From: Niallia sp. FSL W8-0635
Lineage (GTDB): Bacteria; Bacillota; Bacilli; Bacillales; Cytobacillaceae
DNA: 64,000 nucleotides
Direction of reading: 5' to 3'
NCBI RefSeq assembly: GCF_038007965.1
Contig: NZ_JBBOYD010000001.1
Location: 722,501-786,500, forward strand
The position numbers and the translations under genes were made by a program. Under the pieces are notes generated by a model. It was not told the DNA's origin and ran no database searches. It saw only the letters and a list, made by a program, of their open reading frames with translations. This document shows, piece after piece, positions 9,126 through 18,364 of this stretch. Position 1 is the stretch's first letter, and the number at the start of each line of letters is the position of its first letter.

Positions 9126-10343
9126 TTGAAAATCTTTAAAAATAAGCCATTTACATATATGTGGATGGGTAATGGCATATCAGAATTAGCAGGGGCCTTT
9201 GGAACCTTTTGCAATTCGCTATTAATCTATGAGATGACAGATTCATCTTGGGCATTGGGCAGTATGTGGCTATTATATTTCGTGCCATCCCTTGTGCTTC
9301 AGCTTTTTATTGGGCCATATATTGATCGCTGGAGTAGAAAGTGGATTATGATTTTTGCACTTTGGAGCAGGGGACTTGTGTTTCTCATACCACTTATCGG
9401 TTTTATTACAAACTCATTAGTCCCATGGCATATTTTTATTGTCCAAATCATCATCGGATTAATAACTCCCATTTATTCGCCAGCCAATCAAGCAATACTG
9501 CCTAGCCTTGTTTCGAAACAGCATTTACATAAAGCAAATGCCTATGTGGAGGGGCTAGCGAGATTAATGACCTTTACTGCTCCTGTCATGGCAGGAGTGG
9601 TCATTGAGTATATTGGGATTGGCAGTACGTTATCTTTTATCTGTATCGCACTAATTATTAGTGGAAGTCTTTTATTGGGAATTTCTGAAAAAAGAAAAGT
9701 ACAGATAGAAAGAAGAACGTGGGCTACGGAATTTATGGAAGGAATCAGCTACTTTTTCCAGCAAAAAACAATAGTGTGGTTAGGTATTTTTCTAGCAGTT
9801 GTGCAATTTGGAGTAGGGGTCACGATGGTAATCAATATTCCGTATATCAAAACGGTTTTAGACGGAAATAATGCCATGTATGGTTATTTTATGGCAGGAT
9901 TTCCTTTAGGCTATATGCTAGGTACATTATTGGTTGGGAAATTGACATTCCACTCGAGAAGACGACTGATGCTAGGAGCATTATTTATTGGAGGGGTGAC
10001 CTATATTAATCTTGGAATGACAAGCTCGATTATTTTTGCCATCACAACAGAAATAATTGCGGGTGTCGCGATGGCTTTATTTAGCATTCATAATATAACG
10101 ATATGCCAGCAAACAGTTCCCAATCATTTAATGGGAAAAATTATTTCCGTTCGTTCCTTTATTATTCGAGCAATGATGCCACTAGGTGTATTAATAAGTG
10201 GAATACTAAGTGAAGTGTGGGGAATCCGTCCTTTGTACATATTAATTGGAGCTTTAATTGCTAGTTTTTCTTTATTGGGCATGCTATTACCATATTTTGC
10301 GTTTATGGATAAAGAAGATACAAATGAAAAGCTGGCTTCCTAA
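9126..10343 (+). CDS. MFS transporter, second copy
   Basis: A 405-residue membrane protein with about 12 hydrophobic segments and the MFS loop-2 motif near residue 65 (GPYIDRWSRKWIM). The start is TTG 9126, with a weak GTGGTG ribosome site. It resembles macrolide/multidrug efflux MFS proteins. It follows the ArsR-type regulator after 283 bases that are almost entirely the AATCAGCC array, so any promoter lies in or before that array. Substrate unknown. Confidence 0.85.
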   Translation: MKIFKNKPFTYMWMGNGISELAGAFGTFCNSLLIYEMTDSSWALGSMWLLYFVPSLVLQLFIGPYIDRWSRKWIMIFALWSRGLVFLIPLIGFITNSLVPWHIFIVQIIIGLITPIYSPANQAILPSLVSKQHLHKANAYVEGLARLMTFTAPVMAGVVIEYIGIGSTLSFICIALIISGSLLLGISEKRKVQIERRTWATEFMEGISYFFQQKTIVWLGIFLAVVQFGVGVTMVINIPYIKTVLDGNNAMYGYFMAGFPLGYMLGTLLVGKLTFHSRRRLMLGALFIGGVTYINLGMTSSIIFAITTEIIAGVAMALFSIHNITICQQTVPNHLMGKIISVRSFIIRAMMPLGVLISGILSEVWGIRPLYILIGALIASFSLLGMLLPYFAFMDKEDTNEKLAS

Positions 10344-10354
10344 TTTCCGATAGA

Positions 10355-10394
10355 AAAAGACTAGGAAACGTTTTGGTGATTTTCCTAGTCTTTT
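10355..10394. terminator. Bidirectional terminator between MFS and fabF
   Basis: AAAAGACTAGGAAA and TTTCCTAGTCTTTT form a 14-bp stem with A and T tracts on either side, serving both convergent genes. Confidence 0.9.
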
Positions 10395-10397
10395 GTA

Positions 10398-11630
10398 TTA
10401 ATATTTTTTCAATAAAATCGCAGAATTATGACCGCCAAAGCCAAAGGAATTAGATAACCCAATAGATAGAGAAGCTTTTCTTGCTCCTTCTGGGACATAG
10501 TCTAAATCACAGTCAGGTTCTGGTGTTTCTAAGTTGATCGTCGGTGGAATAATGCCTTCTCTCAAACTCTTTACTAGGGCGATTGCTTCTGCACCACCAG
10601 CGGCACCAAGCATATGACCAAGCATCGATTTATTTGCGGTTACTGGTATTTTATAAGCTTCCTCTTCAAATAATTTCTTAATAGCTAATGTTTCCGAGAA
10701 ATCGCCAACGGTTGTACTGGTTGCATGGGCACTAATTACATCAACATCCGAAGGGGAGATATTTGCTTTCACTAATGCGTTTCTCATTGCGAGATATGCA
10801 CCTCTTCCTTCTGGATGGGTCGCAACCATATGATGAGCATCTGAGCTTGCCCCATATCCAATAATTTCAGCCACTATCGGAGCGTTTCTCTTCAGGGCAT
10901 GTTCCAAGTCTTCCACTACTAATATAGCTGCTCCTTCACTCATCACAAATCCATCTCGATTTCTATCAAAAGGTCTACTTGCTAGAGTAGGTTCCTCGTT
11001 ATTAGTAGATAAGGCTCTTGCATTACCAAAGCTAGCTAAAGCTAAATTTGTAATAGCAGCTTCTGCTCCGCCAGCAAACATCACATCTGCATCGCCATTT
11101 CGAATGGTGTGAAAGGCTTCCCCAATCGAGGTGTTTCCAATTGAACAAGCTGTTACAGGGGAGAGGGAAGGACCTTGAGCTCCGAATCTAATACTAATTT
11201 GCGCCGCGGCTGCGTTCGAAATCATCATCGGCACTAAGTTAGGACTTACGCGATTAGGACCTCTTTGATTTAATGTATTTACATTTTCAATAAGGGTGGT
11301 CAAACCGCCAATCCCTGACCCTACATAGACACCTAGCCGCTCTTTGTCTACTTGATGTAAGTCCAGCTGAGAGTCTGTTAAAGCTTCTTCTGCTGCCGCC
11401 AATGCAAATTGGCTAAATCGATCAAGTTTCTTCGCTTCCTTTGCTCCCCATCGTTCTTCTGGATAAAAGTCAGTTACAACTCCAGCAATTCTTGTTTTTG
11501 AATTAGAGACATTTAAATGGTCAATAGAACGGATCCCAGAATTTCCTTTTAAGAGATTCTCCCAAAAATCATCTACCTTATTTCCTAACGGTGAAACAAT
11601 TCCCATTCCAGTGATAACAACTCTTTTCAC
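10398..11630 (-). CDS. fabF: Beta-ketoacyl-ACP synthase II (FabF-like)
   Basis: FabF elongates acyl-ACP with malonyl-ACP. The 410-residue protein has the Cys-His-His triad: Cys162 in VTACSIGNTSIG, His302 in SAHATSTTVGD and His339 in SMLGHMLGAAGG, then the GFGGHN end. The start is GTG at 11630 with GGGGGGA 7 bases before it. The loop after the cysteine (SIGN) differs from the usual ATG-A-H of housekeeping FabF, and no fabH or acpP is adjacent, so this may be a secondary synthase. It is divergent from the MmyB-like regulator gene. Confidence 0.88.
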   Translation of the reverse strand: MKRVVITGMGIVSPLGNKVDDFWENLLKGNSGIRSIDHLNVSNSKTRIAGVVTDFYPEERWGAKEAKKLDRFSQFALAAAEEALTDSQLDLHQVDKERLGVYVGSGIGGLTTLIENVNTLNQRGPNRVSPNLVPMMISNAAAAQISIRFGAQGPSLSPVTACSIGNTSIGEAFHTIRNGDADVMFAGGAEAAITNLALASFGNARALSTNNEEPTLASRPFDRNRDGFVMSEGAAILVVEDLEHALKRNAPIVAEIIGYGASSDAHHMVATHPEGRGAYLAMRNALVKANISPSDVDVISAHATSTTVGDFSETLAIKKLFEEEAYKIPVTANKSMLGHMLGAAGGAEAIALVKSLREGIIPPTINLETPEPDCDLDYVPEGARKASLSIGLSNSFGFGGHNSAILLKKY

Positions 11631-11678
11631 AAATTTCCCCCCATTCCTTTTTTTATTATTGTATGCTTTTTTATCCTA

Positions 11679-11717
11679 TTACAAGTTGTAGTTTATACTA
11701 GTATAATAAGTACTAGT
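11679..11717 (+). promoter_or_regulatory. Promoter with overlapping palindrome before the MmyB-like regulator
   Basis: TTACAA (11679-11684), a 17-base spacer and TATAAT (11702-11707) form a good SigA promoter. A perfect inverted repeat ACTAGTA-n7-TACTAGT (11697-11717) straddles the -10, an expected operator position for autoregulation or for control of divergent fabF. Confidence 0.75.
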
Positions 11718-11735
11718 TTAAAAAGGAGAGTGTGT

Positions 11736-12569
11736 ATGAATAGAGATATTCGATTAGAAGCTCTATCTGATTTTCTAAAAACAAAACGCTCAAAAATACA
11801 ACCGCAAATGGTTGGACTTCCAGTTGGCAGTAGAAGAAGAACGGCAGGACTTCGCCGTGAGGAAGTAGCACAATTAGCTGGAGTAAGCACTACCTGGTAT
11901 ACCTGGCTAGAGCAAGGTAGGGATATTAAAGTATCTATTTCTGTTCTAGATGCTGTAGCTGATGCTTTGCAATTGAACCTGGACGAAAGAAAATATGTAT
12001 ATGGATTAGCTTTTGAGGAGGGTGGTTCCTTTTTTCCTAAGGAAGAGGAAGAGGGAATGATTACGCCAGCCTTGGAAAAAATTTTAAAAGAGCTTCGCTA
12101 CTGTCCTTCCATTATTACCGATCGCCGTTCCTTTATCGTAGGCTGGAATGAAGCAGCTAAACAAGTATTCTTGGATTTTGAAAAGCTTCCACTTGAAAAA
12201 AGAAATCTTATTGAACTGGTTTTTTCAAGAAAAGAGCTAAGAGCATTAGCTGTCAATTGGGAGGACTTTGTTAAAGGATTTATTTCTATCTTTCGCACCT
12301 ATTTGGGGCAGTATATGGCAGATGAGTGGTATGGAAAATTTATTGAGGAGATGAAAAAGAACTATCCAGATTTTAATAAAATGTGGAATGAAAGTGAAAT
12401 AAGCTCTGCTCCTGAGGTGTTAATTGAATTTCGTCACTCTAAGGCGGGAAAAATGATTTATAATTTAACATCTTTACAAGTTCATGGCGCAAATGATTTG
12501 AGATGCAGTGTTTATACACCTGTTGATGGGACTGGTACAGAGGAGAAGATTAAGCATTTGATGAAATAG
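11736..12569 (+). CDS. XRE/MmyB-like transcriptional regulator
   Basis: A 277-residue cytoplasmic regulator. An XRE helix-turn-helix occupies about residues 10-70 (RREEVAQLAGVSTTWYTWLE) and is followed by the MmyB-type ligand-binding domain (about 100-265), which in relatives binds fatty acids or similar small molecules. ATG 11736 is chosen because AAAGGAG ends 6-7 bases upstream; a GTG at 11730 would overlap it. Divergent fabF and convergent nmrA-type genes flank it, and MmyB-like regulators often control neighbouring oxidoreductases. The inducer is unknown. Confidence 0.88.
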   Translation: MNRDIRLEALSDFLKTKRSKIQPQMVGLPVGSRRRTAGLRREEVAQLAGVSTTWYTWLEQGRDIKVSISVLDAVADALQLNLDERKYVYGLAFEEGGSFFPKEEEEGMITPALEKILKELRYCPSIITDRRSFIVGWNEAAKQVFLDFEKLPLEKRNLIELVFSRKELRALAVNWEDFVKGFISIFRTYLGQYMADEWYGKFIEEMKKNYPDFNKMWNESEISSAPEVLIEFRHSKAGKMIYNLTSLQVHGANDLRCSVYTPVDGTGTEEKIKHLMK

Positions 12570-12583
12570 TTTTGAATAATAAA

Positions 12584-12609
12584 AGGGACACAGTAATGGT
12601 TGTGTCCCT
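12584..12609. terminator. Bidirectional terminator between regulator and NmrA gene
   Basis: AGGGACACA and TGTGTCCCT form a 9-bp perfect stem in the short convergent gap, with A/T-rich flanks. Confidence 0.75.
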
Positions 12610-12620
12610 AATCGTTCCAA

Positions 12621-13475
12621 TCAATTAATAAGCTTCTTAATCCCATCCACTACAGGAGTTTCCGAACGTCCAAGCAATTTCTCAAAATCATTACTGTCAA
12701 TTTCTAATGTACCTTCACGAATATCCTTTTGAATCGCAACAAGCATAGGAACGATGAAATCTGGTACACCAGCTTGTGTCATGATTTCAGCATAAGTAGT
12801 GTCATCGACCTGTTGAACTGGTACTTCTTTTCCAATCACTGTGCCGACAGCAGCGGCGATTTCTTCTTGGGATAAAGGTTTTCCAGAAAGCTCGTAAATC
12901 GTATTCTCATGTTCTTCTCCAGCTAGAACCGCTGCAGCAGCTTCTGCGTAGTCTTGTTGTAAAGCCCATCCAACCTTTCCGTTTCCAGCAGAGGTAACCC
13001 ATGGTGCTCCAGCTTGAACACCTTGTATAGTGGAAAGTTCATTTTCTAGATACCAGTTGTTGCGCAAGAACGAATAAGGAATGCCTGTTTGAAGAATAGC
13101 CTTTTCTGTTGCTTTATGGACTTCAGCTAGAAAATTCGTGCTTTCTTGTGCATTCGCAATGCTTGTATAGGCGATAAAGGAAACACCAGCATTCTTAGCA
13201 GCTGCAACAGCATTATTGTGTTGACGAATTCTTGTTTCTGTATCTCCATCAGCAGAAATAATTAATAAGCGATCTATCCCTTTAAAGGCTGTTTCCAATG
13301 TTTCTGGCTGATCGAAATCTCCTTGGCGAACCTCTACACCTTTTGCACGGAAGTCTTCTGCTTTTTCAGGATTGCGAACACTGACAGCAAGCTGATCAGC
13401 AGGAACCTTTGATAATAAAGCATTTACAATTTTAGAGCCTAATTTACCAGTTGCACCTGTTACTAATAGTTTCAT
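12621..13475 (-). CDS. NAD(P)-binding NmrA-like oxidoreductase (QorB/YtfG type)
   Basis: A 284-residue Rossmann-fold protein of the atypical SDR group. The dinucleotide motif GATGKLGSKIV is at the N-terminus, and an FLRNNWYLEN segment near residue 140 is typical of QorB-like NAD(P)H:quinone oxidoreductases. QorB is 286 residues, so the length fits. ATG 13475 is preferred over 13496 because AGGAGG lies 7 bases upstream. It is divergent from an HxlR regulator, an arrangement that usually means local repression relieved by quinones or electrophiles. Substrate is inferred from family. Confidence 0.85.
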   Translation of the reverse strand: MKLLVTGATGKLGSKIVNALLSKVPADQLAVSVRNPEKAEDFRAKGVEVRQGDFDQPETLETAFKGIDRLLIISADGDTETRIRQHNNAVAAAKNAGVSFIAYTSIANAQESTNFLAEVHKATEKAILQTGIPYSFLRNNWYLENELSTIQGVQAGAPWVTSAGNGKVGWALQQDYAEAAAAVLAGEEHENTIYELSGKPLSQEEIAAAVGTVIGKEVPVQQVDDTTYAEIMTQAGVPDFIVPMLVAIQKDIREGTLEIDSNDFEKLLGRSETPVVDGIKKLIN

Positions 13476-13543
13476 TTGAAATTTCCTCCTATTCATTTTC
13501 TCATTTCATTATAACCAGAAGCTTCTAACAAAATGTGTTGTTG

Positions 13544-13556
13544 TATATTCAATATA
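13544..13556. promoter_or_regulatory. Candidate HxlR operator in the divergent promoter region
   Basis: TATATT-C-AATATA is a perfect 6-1-6 palindrome midway between the divergent NmrA and HxlR genes, with a further AT-rich partial repeat just downstream. Assignment to HxlR rests on position only. Confidence 0.5.
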
Positions 13557-13647
13557 GGTATATAGTATATTTATAGTTAGAAAAATAAAAGTAGTTATTT
13601 TTTTATGACATAGTCACATAAATAGTACCATGGGAAGGAGAGATAAA

Positions 13648-13995
13648 ATGGCACGTTATTTTGTTCAAGGGGAACCTTCATCGAATGAAGAGGAAGGTTT
13701 CTGTCCTGTAACGTATACGCAAAATTTAACAGCAGGAAGATGGAAAATTATTATTTTATGGCATTTAAGTCAGGGAACAAAACGTTTTAATGAACTGCAA
13801 AGGCTTTTACCTGGCATTTCAAAAGGAATTTTAACAAGACAGTTAAGGGAATTGGAAGTAGATCAAATGGTGCACCGAGAAGTATATAAAGAGGTGCCGC
13901 CTAAGGTGGAGTATTCTTTAACCGAAAAAGGAGTAAGCTTTATACCCATTCTTGATTTAATGGGAGAGTGGGGCAAGAAGCATTATAAGGATTAA
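13648..13995 (+). CDS. HxlR-family transcriptional regulator
   Basis: A 115-residue winged-helix regulator with the HxlR signature: [19 protein letters not shown], then [15 protein letters not shown] as recognition helix and [10 protein letters not shown] as wing. Cys19, just before the domain, is at the position of the redox-sensing cysteine of YodB/CatR-type HxlR proteins that respond to quinones and diamide. ATG 13648 has AAGGAG 8 bases before it. It probably represses the divergent quinone-reductase-like gene. Confidence 0.88.
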   Translation: MARYFVQGEPSSNEEEGFCPVTYTQNLTAGRWKIIILWHLSQGTKRFNELQRLLPGISKGILTRQLRELEVDQMVHREVYKEVPPKVEYSLTEKGVSFIPILDLMGEWGKKHYKD

Positions 13996-14000
13996 AGAAA

Positions 14001-14026
14001 AATGGGGACAGTTAATTGTCCCCATT
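14001..14026. terminator. Bidirectional terminator between hxlR and glnQ
   Basis: AATGGGGACA and TGTCCCCATT form a 10-bp perfect stem between convergent genes. Confidence 0.85.
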
Positions 14027-14030
14027 AGCT

Positions 14031-14759
14031 TTACAATACTTTATTCAAGAAATCTTGCGTACGCTCATTTTGAGGGTTCCCAAAAATCTCTTGTGGAGTT
14101 CCTTCTTCCACAATATACCCATTAGCCATGAAGATAACGCGGTCTGCCACTTCTCTAGCGAAGCCCATCTCATGTGTAACGATAACCATCGTCATTCCTT
14201 CTTGGGCCAATTGTTTAATAACATTCAATACTTCTCCGACCATCTCTGGATCCAAAGCACTTGTTGGTTCATCGAATAGCATGATATCAGGGTTCATCGC
14301 AAGGGCACGTGCGATTGCGACCCTTTGTTTTTGACCACCAGATAATTTAGCTGGATTTTCATTGGCTTTATCCTTTAAGCCGACACGGTCTAATAGTTGT
14401 AAGGCTTTATCTTTTGCTTGCTGTGGCGTTGCTTTTTTTAGATCGACTGGTGCCAGCGTGATATTTTCCAATACTGTTAAGTGTGGAAAAAGATTAAAGT
14501 GCTGGAACACCATTCCGATATTTTCTCTAATTTTGTTAATATCATTTTTCTTATCGGTTAAGTTAAAGTCCTTTACAACGACCTCGCCACTTGTTACTTC
14601 TTCTAACATATTTAAACAGCGCAGAAGGGTACTTTTACCGGATCCAGAAGGACCGATTAAGCAAACAACTTCGCCCTCTGTTACCTGCAAATCAATTGAC
14701 TTTAAAACTTCAAGATTACCATATGATTTTTTCAGATTCGTCACTTTAAGCTTGGCCAT
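14031..14759 (-). CDS. glnQ: Polar amino acid (glutamine-type) ABC transporter ATPase
   Basis: A 242-residue ABC ATPase energising amino acid import. Walker [10 protein letters not shown], the signature LSGGQKQR, Walker [15 protein letters not shown] and the switch His in VTHEMGFA are all present. It overlaps the upstream permease gene by 14 bases and uses an AGAAGGA site, so the two are translationally coupled. A TnrA/GlnR box upstream of the operon supports a glutamine or nitrogen role; substrate is otherwise inferred. Confidence 0.92.
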   Translation of the reverse strand: MAKLKVTNLKKSYGNLEVLKSIDLQVTEGEVVCLIGPSGSGKSTLLRCLNMLEEVTSGEVVVKDFNLTDKKNDINKIRENIGMVFQHFNLFPHLTVLENITLAPVDLKKATPQQAKDKALQLLDRVGLKDKANENPAKLSGGQKQRVAIARALAMNPDIMLFDEPTSALDPEMVGEVLNVIKQLAQEGMTMVIVTHEMGFAREVADRVIFMANGYIVEEGTPQEIFGNPQNERTQDFLNKVL

Positions 14760-16197
14760 TTTTAATCCTTCTTTCTAATCGATTTGATACTTTTGTTAGA
14801 ATCATAATAACAATAAAGTACATAATACCGACGATCAACCACATTTGGAATGATTCTAAGTTTCTTGCAATAATAATTTTTCCGCTTTGTGTCAATTCGT
14901 TAATACCGATAATGGAAAGAATAGACGTATCTTTTAATGTAATAACAAATTGATTAATAAATGCTGGAATCATTAATTGGATCGCCTGTGGAAGCACCAC
15001 TTTTCTCATTGCTTTTCCATAAGGAAGTCCTAGACTGCGCGCTGCTTCCATTTGACCTTTATCAACAGATTGAATTCCTCCGCGGACAATCTCAGCCATG
15101 TAAGCACCAGCGTTTAAGCTTAAGGTAATAAGACCGGCAGCAACAGCTGTAATTCGGAAATCAAGGGCTGCTGGTATTCCAAAGTAAATAAAGAATGCTT
15201 GAACGATTAACGGTGTTCCTCGGAAAATATCGATATAAATACCAGCGATTATGCGCAATACTTTATTTTTTGCAATACGTAATAAACCGAAGACAATTCC
15301 AAGTACTGTTGCAATTAATAGCGAAACAACAGTTAAAATCAATGTCATTTTTAAACCAGACAGTAAGCTTGGGAAGCTTTCTTTTAATAGGCCGAAAAAG
15401 CCGTTTCCTTCTTCCACTTCTGAACCAGTTTCTAAGTATTTATCTAATATTTCTTGATATTCACCAGAAGCTTTTAAATTAGTAAGACCTGCATTAAACA
15501 TTTCAAGAAGCTCTGTATTCTGTCCTTTAGAGACAGCAAAACCATAAGATGCTCCTGCTTCTTTTTCTGTAACAATTTTTAATCCATTTCCTTGCTTGAT
15601 TCCATATGCCAATACAGGATAGTCATCAAATACTGCCACGGAATTTCCTGTTCTTACTTCTTCATACATATTAGCAGAATCGTCAAAAGTCACGATTGAA
15701 AATCCGTATTCATCTTTGATGCTCTCAGCAAAACTAGCACCCTCTGTTCCTGTTTTAACAGCAACCTTTTTTCCTTTTAAATCTTCATAAGAAGAAACTG
15801 TTTCATTATCATCTTTAACAGCCATAATGATGCCAGAATCGAAATAAGGATCGGAGAAGTCAAACTTCTTCTGTCTTTCGTCTGTAATGCTCATTCCTGC
15901 AATAACAGCATCGACTTGTTTGGATTCTAGTGCTTGAACAGCAGCATTAAATCCAAGTGGCTTCATTTCATATTTGAAACCTTGATCTTTCGCGATAGCA
16001 GCGATTAAATCCATATCAATTCCGACAAAATCACCATTTACATCTTGAAATTCAAATGGTGCAAATGTAATATCTGTTGCGATTTGATATACTTTCTCCG
16101 CTGCTTCTGCTTTTGTTATGGGAGAAATAATATTCAACATAGTTAAAATAACTACAAAGAATAAAATTGATTTAGACATTCTTTTCTTTTGATTCAT
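14746..16197 (-). CDS. Fused substrate-binding protein and permease of glutamine-type ABC importer
   Basis: A single 483-residue chain. A signal or anchor segment (about 9-31) is followed by a type-3 solute-binding domain (about 37-260; [36 protein letters not shown]) and then a permease domain (about 285-478) with several membrane helices and the ATPase-coupling EAA segment [20 protein letters not shown]. Fusion of receptor to permease is known from lactococcal and enterococcal GlnP. AAAGGAG lies 8 bases before ATG 16197. The complex would be a homodimer of this protein with GlnQ. Confidence 0.92.
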   Translation of the reverse strand: MNQKKRMSKSILFFVVILTMLNIISPITKAEAAEKVYQIATDITFAPFEFQDVNGDFVGIDMDLIAAIAKDQGFKYEMKPLGFNAAVQALESKQVDAVIAGMSITDERQKKFDFSDPYFDSGIIMAVKDDNETVSSYEDLKGKKVAVKTGTEGASFAESIKDEYGFSIVTFDDSANMYEEVRTGNSVAVFDDYPVLAYGIKQGNGLKIVTEKEAGASYGFAVSKGQNTELLEMFNAGLTNLKASGEYQEILDKYLETGSEVEEGNGFFGLLKESFPSLLSGLKMTLILTVVSLLIATVLGIVFGLLRIAKNKVLRIIAGIYIDIFRGTPLIVQAFFIYFGIPAALDFRITAVAAGLITLSLNAGAYMAEIVRGGIQSVDKGQMEAARSLGLPYGKAMRKVVLPQAIQLMIPAFINQFVITLKDTSILSIIGINELTQSGKIIIARNLESFQMWLIVGIMYFIVIMILTKVSNRLERRIKNGQA

Positions 16198-16229
16198 TCG
16201 TGTAACTCCTTTTCGCCTTTTTCTTGTTG

Positions 16230-16268
16230 ATTATAAGTTCTAGAAATCATATGTTAGATTATCTAACA
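16230..16268 (-). promoter_or_regulatory. TnrA/GlnR box and promoter of the glutamine transporter operon
   Basis: TGTTAGATTATCTAACA (16252-16268) matches the 17-bp TnrA/GlnR consensus TGTNA-N7-TNACA exactly and is a perfect palindrome around one base. On the minus strand TATAAT follows at 16235-16230, 16 bases after a CTAACA that would serve as -35. The box overlaps the -35, a position that would favour repression, for example by GlnR. Confidence 0.8.
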
Positions 16269-16376
16269 AAAACATAATTAAAATAATACTAAACAATTGT
16301 GATATTGTACAGATAGGAAAATATAGTGAAAATTTACCATTTCATCTTTCTGCAGTGGATTACGTATTGGAAAGTG

Positions 16377-16650
16377 TGTTATACTACAGATACTTATAAC
16401 GAAAGGGATGATGGGTGAACGATGAAGAACTAATCTTATTTTTTATAAATTTGAATGAAATAAATTTCAAATTAAACAAGAATAGGATTAGTCTGCCCAT
16501 TTCCATAAACCGCTTTTTCTTGTATATCTCTAATGGTATGCGCACAATTATTGGTCGATATGCACATTTTTTGTATATGATGATGATTAAGAGCGAGCAG
16601 ATAATTAGGTACGGCTAATCCTTCCAAGAATAATTGGGAGGATTTTTTTT
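16377..16650 (+). promoter_or_regulatory. vmlR leader: promoter, 3-codon uORF and transcription attenuator
   Basis: An extended -10 (TG-T-TATACT, 16377-16385) starts a leader of about 285 nt. A uORF ATG-AAG-AAC-TAA (16422-16433) is preceded by GGGTGA. Its stop codon overlaps stem 16430-16440 paired with 16481-16491 (CTAATCTTATT with AATAGGATTAG), extended by inner stem 16448-16455/16466-16473. Segment 16484-16491 (AGGATTAG) is also complementary to 16615-16622 (CTAATCCT), the start of the terminator. So the alternatives are: 5' hairpin plus terminator, or antiterminator when the 5' arm is covered by a stalled ribosome. A 67-codon GTG frame from 16415 to 16618 overlaps and could be an alternative leader. 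Confidence 0.75.
16617..16650 (+). terminator. Attenuator terminator upstream of vmlR
   Basis: AATCCTTCC (16617-16625) pairs with GGGAGGATT (16636-16644), 9 bp including one G-T, followed by a T run. It ends only about 28 bases before the vmlR start codon, so full-length mRNA requires readthrough. Confidence 0.88.
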
Positions 16651-16677
16651 CTCCCTTCTTAGAAAGGGCTTGATAAA

Positions 16678-18309
16678 ATGACAGAACTGTTAAAATTAGT
16701 GAATATTAGCTATGAAGTGTTGAATGTCACTATTTTTGAAAAAATAAATGCAAGTGTACAGCATGGAGACATTATTGGGATTATAGGCAAAAATGGAGCA
16801 GGTAAATCGACATTATTGCAATTAATAAACCAAGACATAGCTGCTACAGAAGGACATTTGAAGTGGCTAAAGGAAAATCTAGTCATTAGAATGGTCGAAC
16901 AAGAAACGGAAAACTATGACCTTACGGAAGAGAATTCTACCGAAATGAAGCTGCTGGAAAAATGGCAGGTGCCAACAAATGATTTTCATAAAATGAGCGG
17001 TGGGGAAAAGCTAAAAGCACGGCTTGCTAGAGGCTTTGCTGTTGAATCGGATTTACTGTTATTAGATGAACCAACCAATCATTTAGATGAGCTCAGTATG
17101 GAACTACTTCAAGAACAAATAAAAAAATATAAAGGGACAATTATCCTTGTTTCCCATGACCGTTATTTTCTAGATGCTGTTACCACAAAGATTTGGTCTA
17201 TTGAAAGTAAGAAGCTTATTGAGCATAAAGGGAACTACTCCAGTTATATGGAAGCGCGCGAACAGAAAAGATTAACCCAGCAGAGAGAATATGACAAACA
17301 ACAAAAGAAGATTAAACAAGTCGAAGGGCAAATGAAAGAAATTACCTCATGGTCGCAAAAGGCACATGCACAATCAACGAAACAAGAGTTTCCAAAAGAA
17401 TATTATCGTGCAAAGGCGAAACGAATGGATGCCCAAGTGAAATCGAAGCAAAAACGATTGGAAAAAGAGCTGGAAAAAAACAAAGTAGAGCGTTTAGAAG
17501 AAGAATATACGGTGTCTTTTTCGATTGAAGCAAATAAAAAGAAGGGAAAACGCTTCTTGGAGATCAAGGATTTATCGAAAGCATTTGGCACTCGCGTTTT
17601 ATTTGAAAAGGGAAACGTCACGATTCAACATGGCGAGAAGATTGCTATTATAGGTCCGAATGGAAGCGGGAAGACAACCCTATTAAACATTATTTTAGGA
17701 AAAGAAAAAGCAGATGGGGATGTCTGGATTTCTCCTACAGCTAATATTGGGTATTTAACACAGGAAGTATTTGATCTACCTTTAGAGGAAACACCAGAAA
17801 AGCTATTTTTTAAAGAGACGTTTACAGAAAGAGGAAAAGTACAAACGTTAATGAAACATCTAGGATTTATGGCCATTCAATGGAAGGAACCGATAAAAAA
17901 TATGAGTATGGGGGAACGGGTAAAGTGTAAGCTAATGGCTTATATAATAGAGGAAAAAGATGTGCTTATTCTGGATGAACCAACGAACCATCTTGATTTA
18001 CCATCCCGTGAACAATTAGAAGAAACGTTATCGCGATATCATGGGACACTCCTCGTCGTTTCCCATGACCGCTATTTCTTGGAGAAAATAACTACTAGTA
18101 AAATAGCCATAGCAGAAGGAACGATTCAAAGACAATGGACAGAATCTGGGGAACTGAAAAGAGATAATAAAGAAGAGCTCCGTTTAAAACTCGAAACAGA
18201 AAGACAAGAAGTCCTTGGAAAATTATGCTTTATGACACCAAAGGATAAGGAGTATGCAGAATTAGATAGAAAGTTTCTGGAATTGACGAAGCAGATGAAG
18301 GAGCTATAA
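16678..18309 (+). CDS. vmlR: ABC-F ribosome protection protein VmlR
   Basis: A 543-residue soluble ABC-F ATPase with two nucleotide-binding domains and no membrane segments. NBD1 has GKNGAGKST at about 37-45, MSGGEKLKARLARG and LLLLDEPTNHLD. NBD2 has GPNGSGKTT, a divergent signature MSMGERVKCKL and VLILDEPTNHLD. The charged linker (about 200-285) is the antibiotic-resistance domain. Phrases such as KAHAQSTK, GYLTQEVFDLPLE and LDLPSREQLEETL match B. subtilis VmlR (547 residues) as I remember it. VmlR binds the ribosomal E site and dislodges lincosamides, streptogramin A and pleuromutilins. Expression is set by the attenuator. Confidence 0.93.
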   Translation: MTELLKLVNISYEVLNVTIFEKINASVQHGDIIGIIGKNGAGKSTLLQLINQDIAATEGHLKWLKENLVIRMVEQETENYDLTEENSTEMKLLEKWQVPTNDFHKMSGGEKLKARLARGFAVESDLLLLDEPTNHLDELSMELLQEQIKKYKGTIILVSHDRYFLDAVTTKIWSIESKKLIEHKGNYSSYMEAREQKRLTQQREYDKQQKKIKQVEGQMKEITSWSQKAHAQSTKQEFPKEYYRAKAKRMDAQVKSKQKRLEKELEKNKVERLEEEYTVSFSIEANKKKGKRFLEIKDLSKAFGTRVLFEKGNVTIQHGEKIAIIGPNGSGKTTLLNIILGKEKADGDVWISPTANIGYLTQEVFDLPLEETPEKLFFKETFTERGKVQTLMKHLGFMAIQWKEPIKNMSMGERVKCKLMAYIIEEKDVLILDEPTNHLDLPSREQLEETLSRYHGTLLVVSHDRYFLEKITTSKIAIAEGTIQRQWTESGELKRDNKEELRLKLETERQEVLGKLCFMTPKDKEYAELDRKFLELTKQMKEL

Positions 18310-18317
18310 AAGTGGTG

Positions 18318-18358
18318 GTGGGACGAGGGGACAGGTTCCTTGTCCCACTTTTTTTGGT
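18318..18358 (+). terminator. Terminator after vmlR
   Basis: GTGGGAC and GTCCCAC form the base of a hairpin with further pairing inside, followed by seven or more T residues. Confidence 0.85.
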
Positions 18359-18364
18359 AGTGGT

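Noticed and set aside
16415..16618. 67-codon hypothetical protein before vmlR
   Set aside because: It lies wholly in the structured leader, has unusual composition and ends inside the terminator arm. It is described as an alternative leader, not as a gene.
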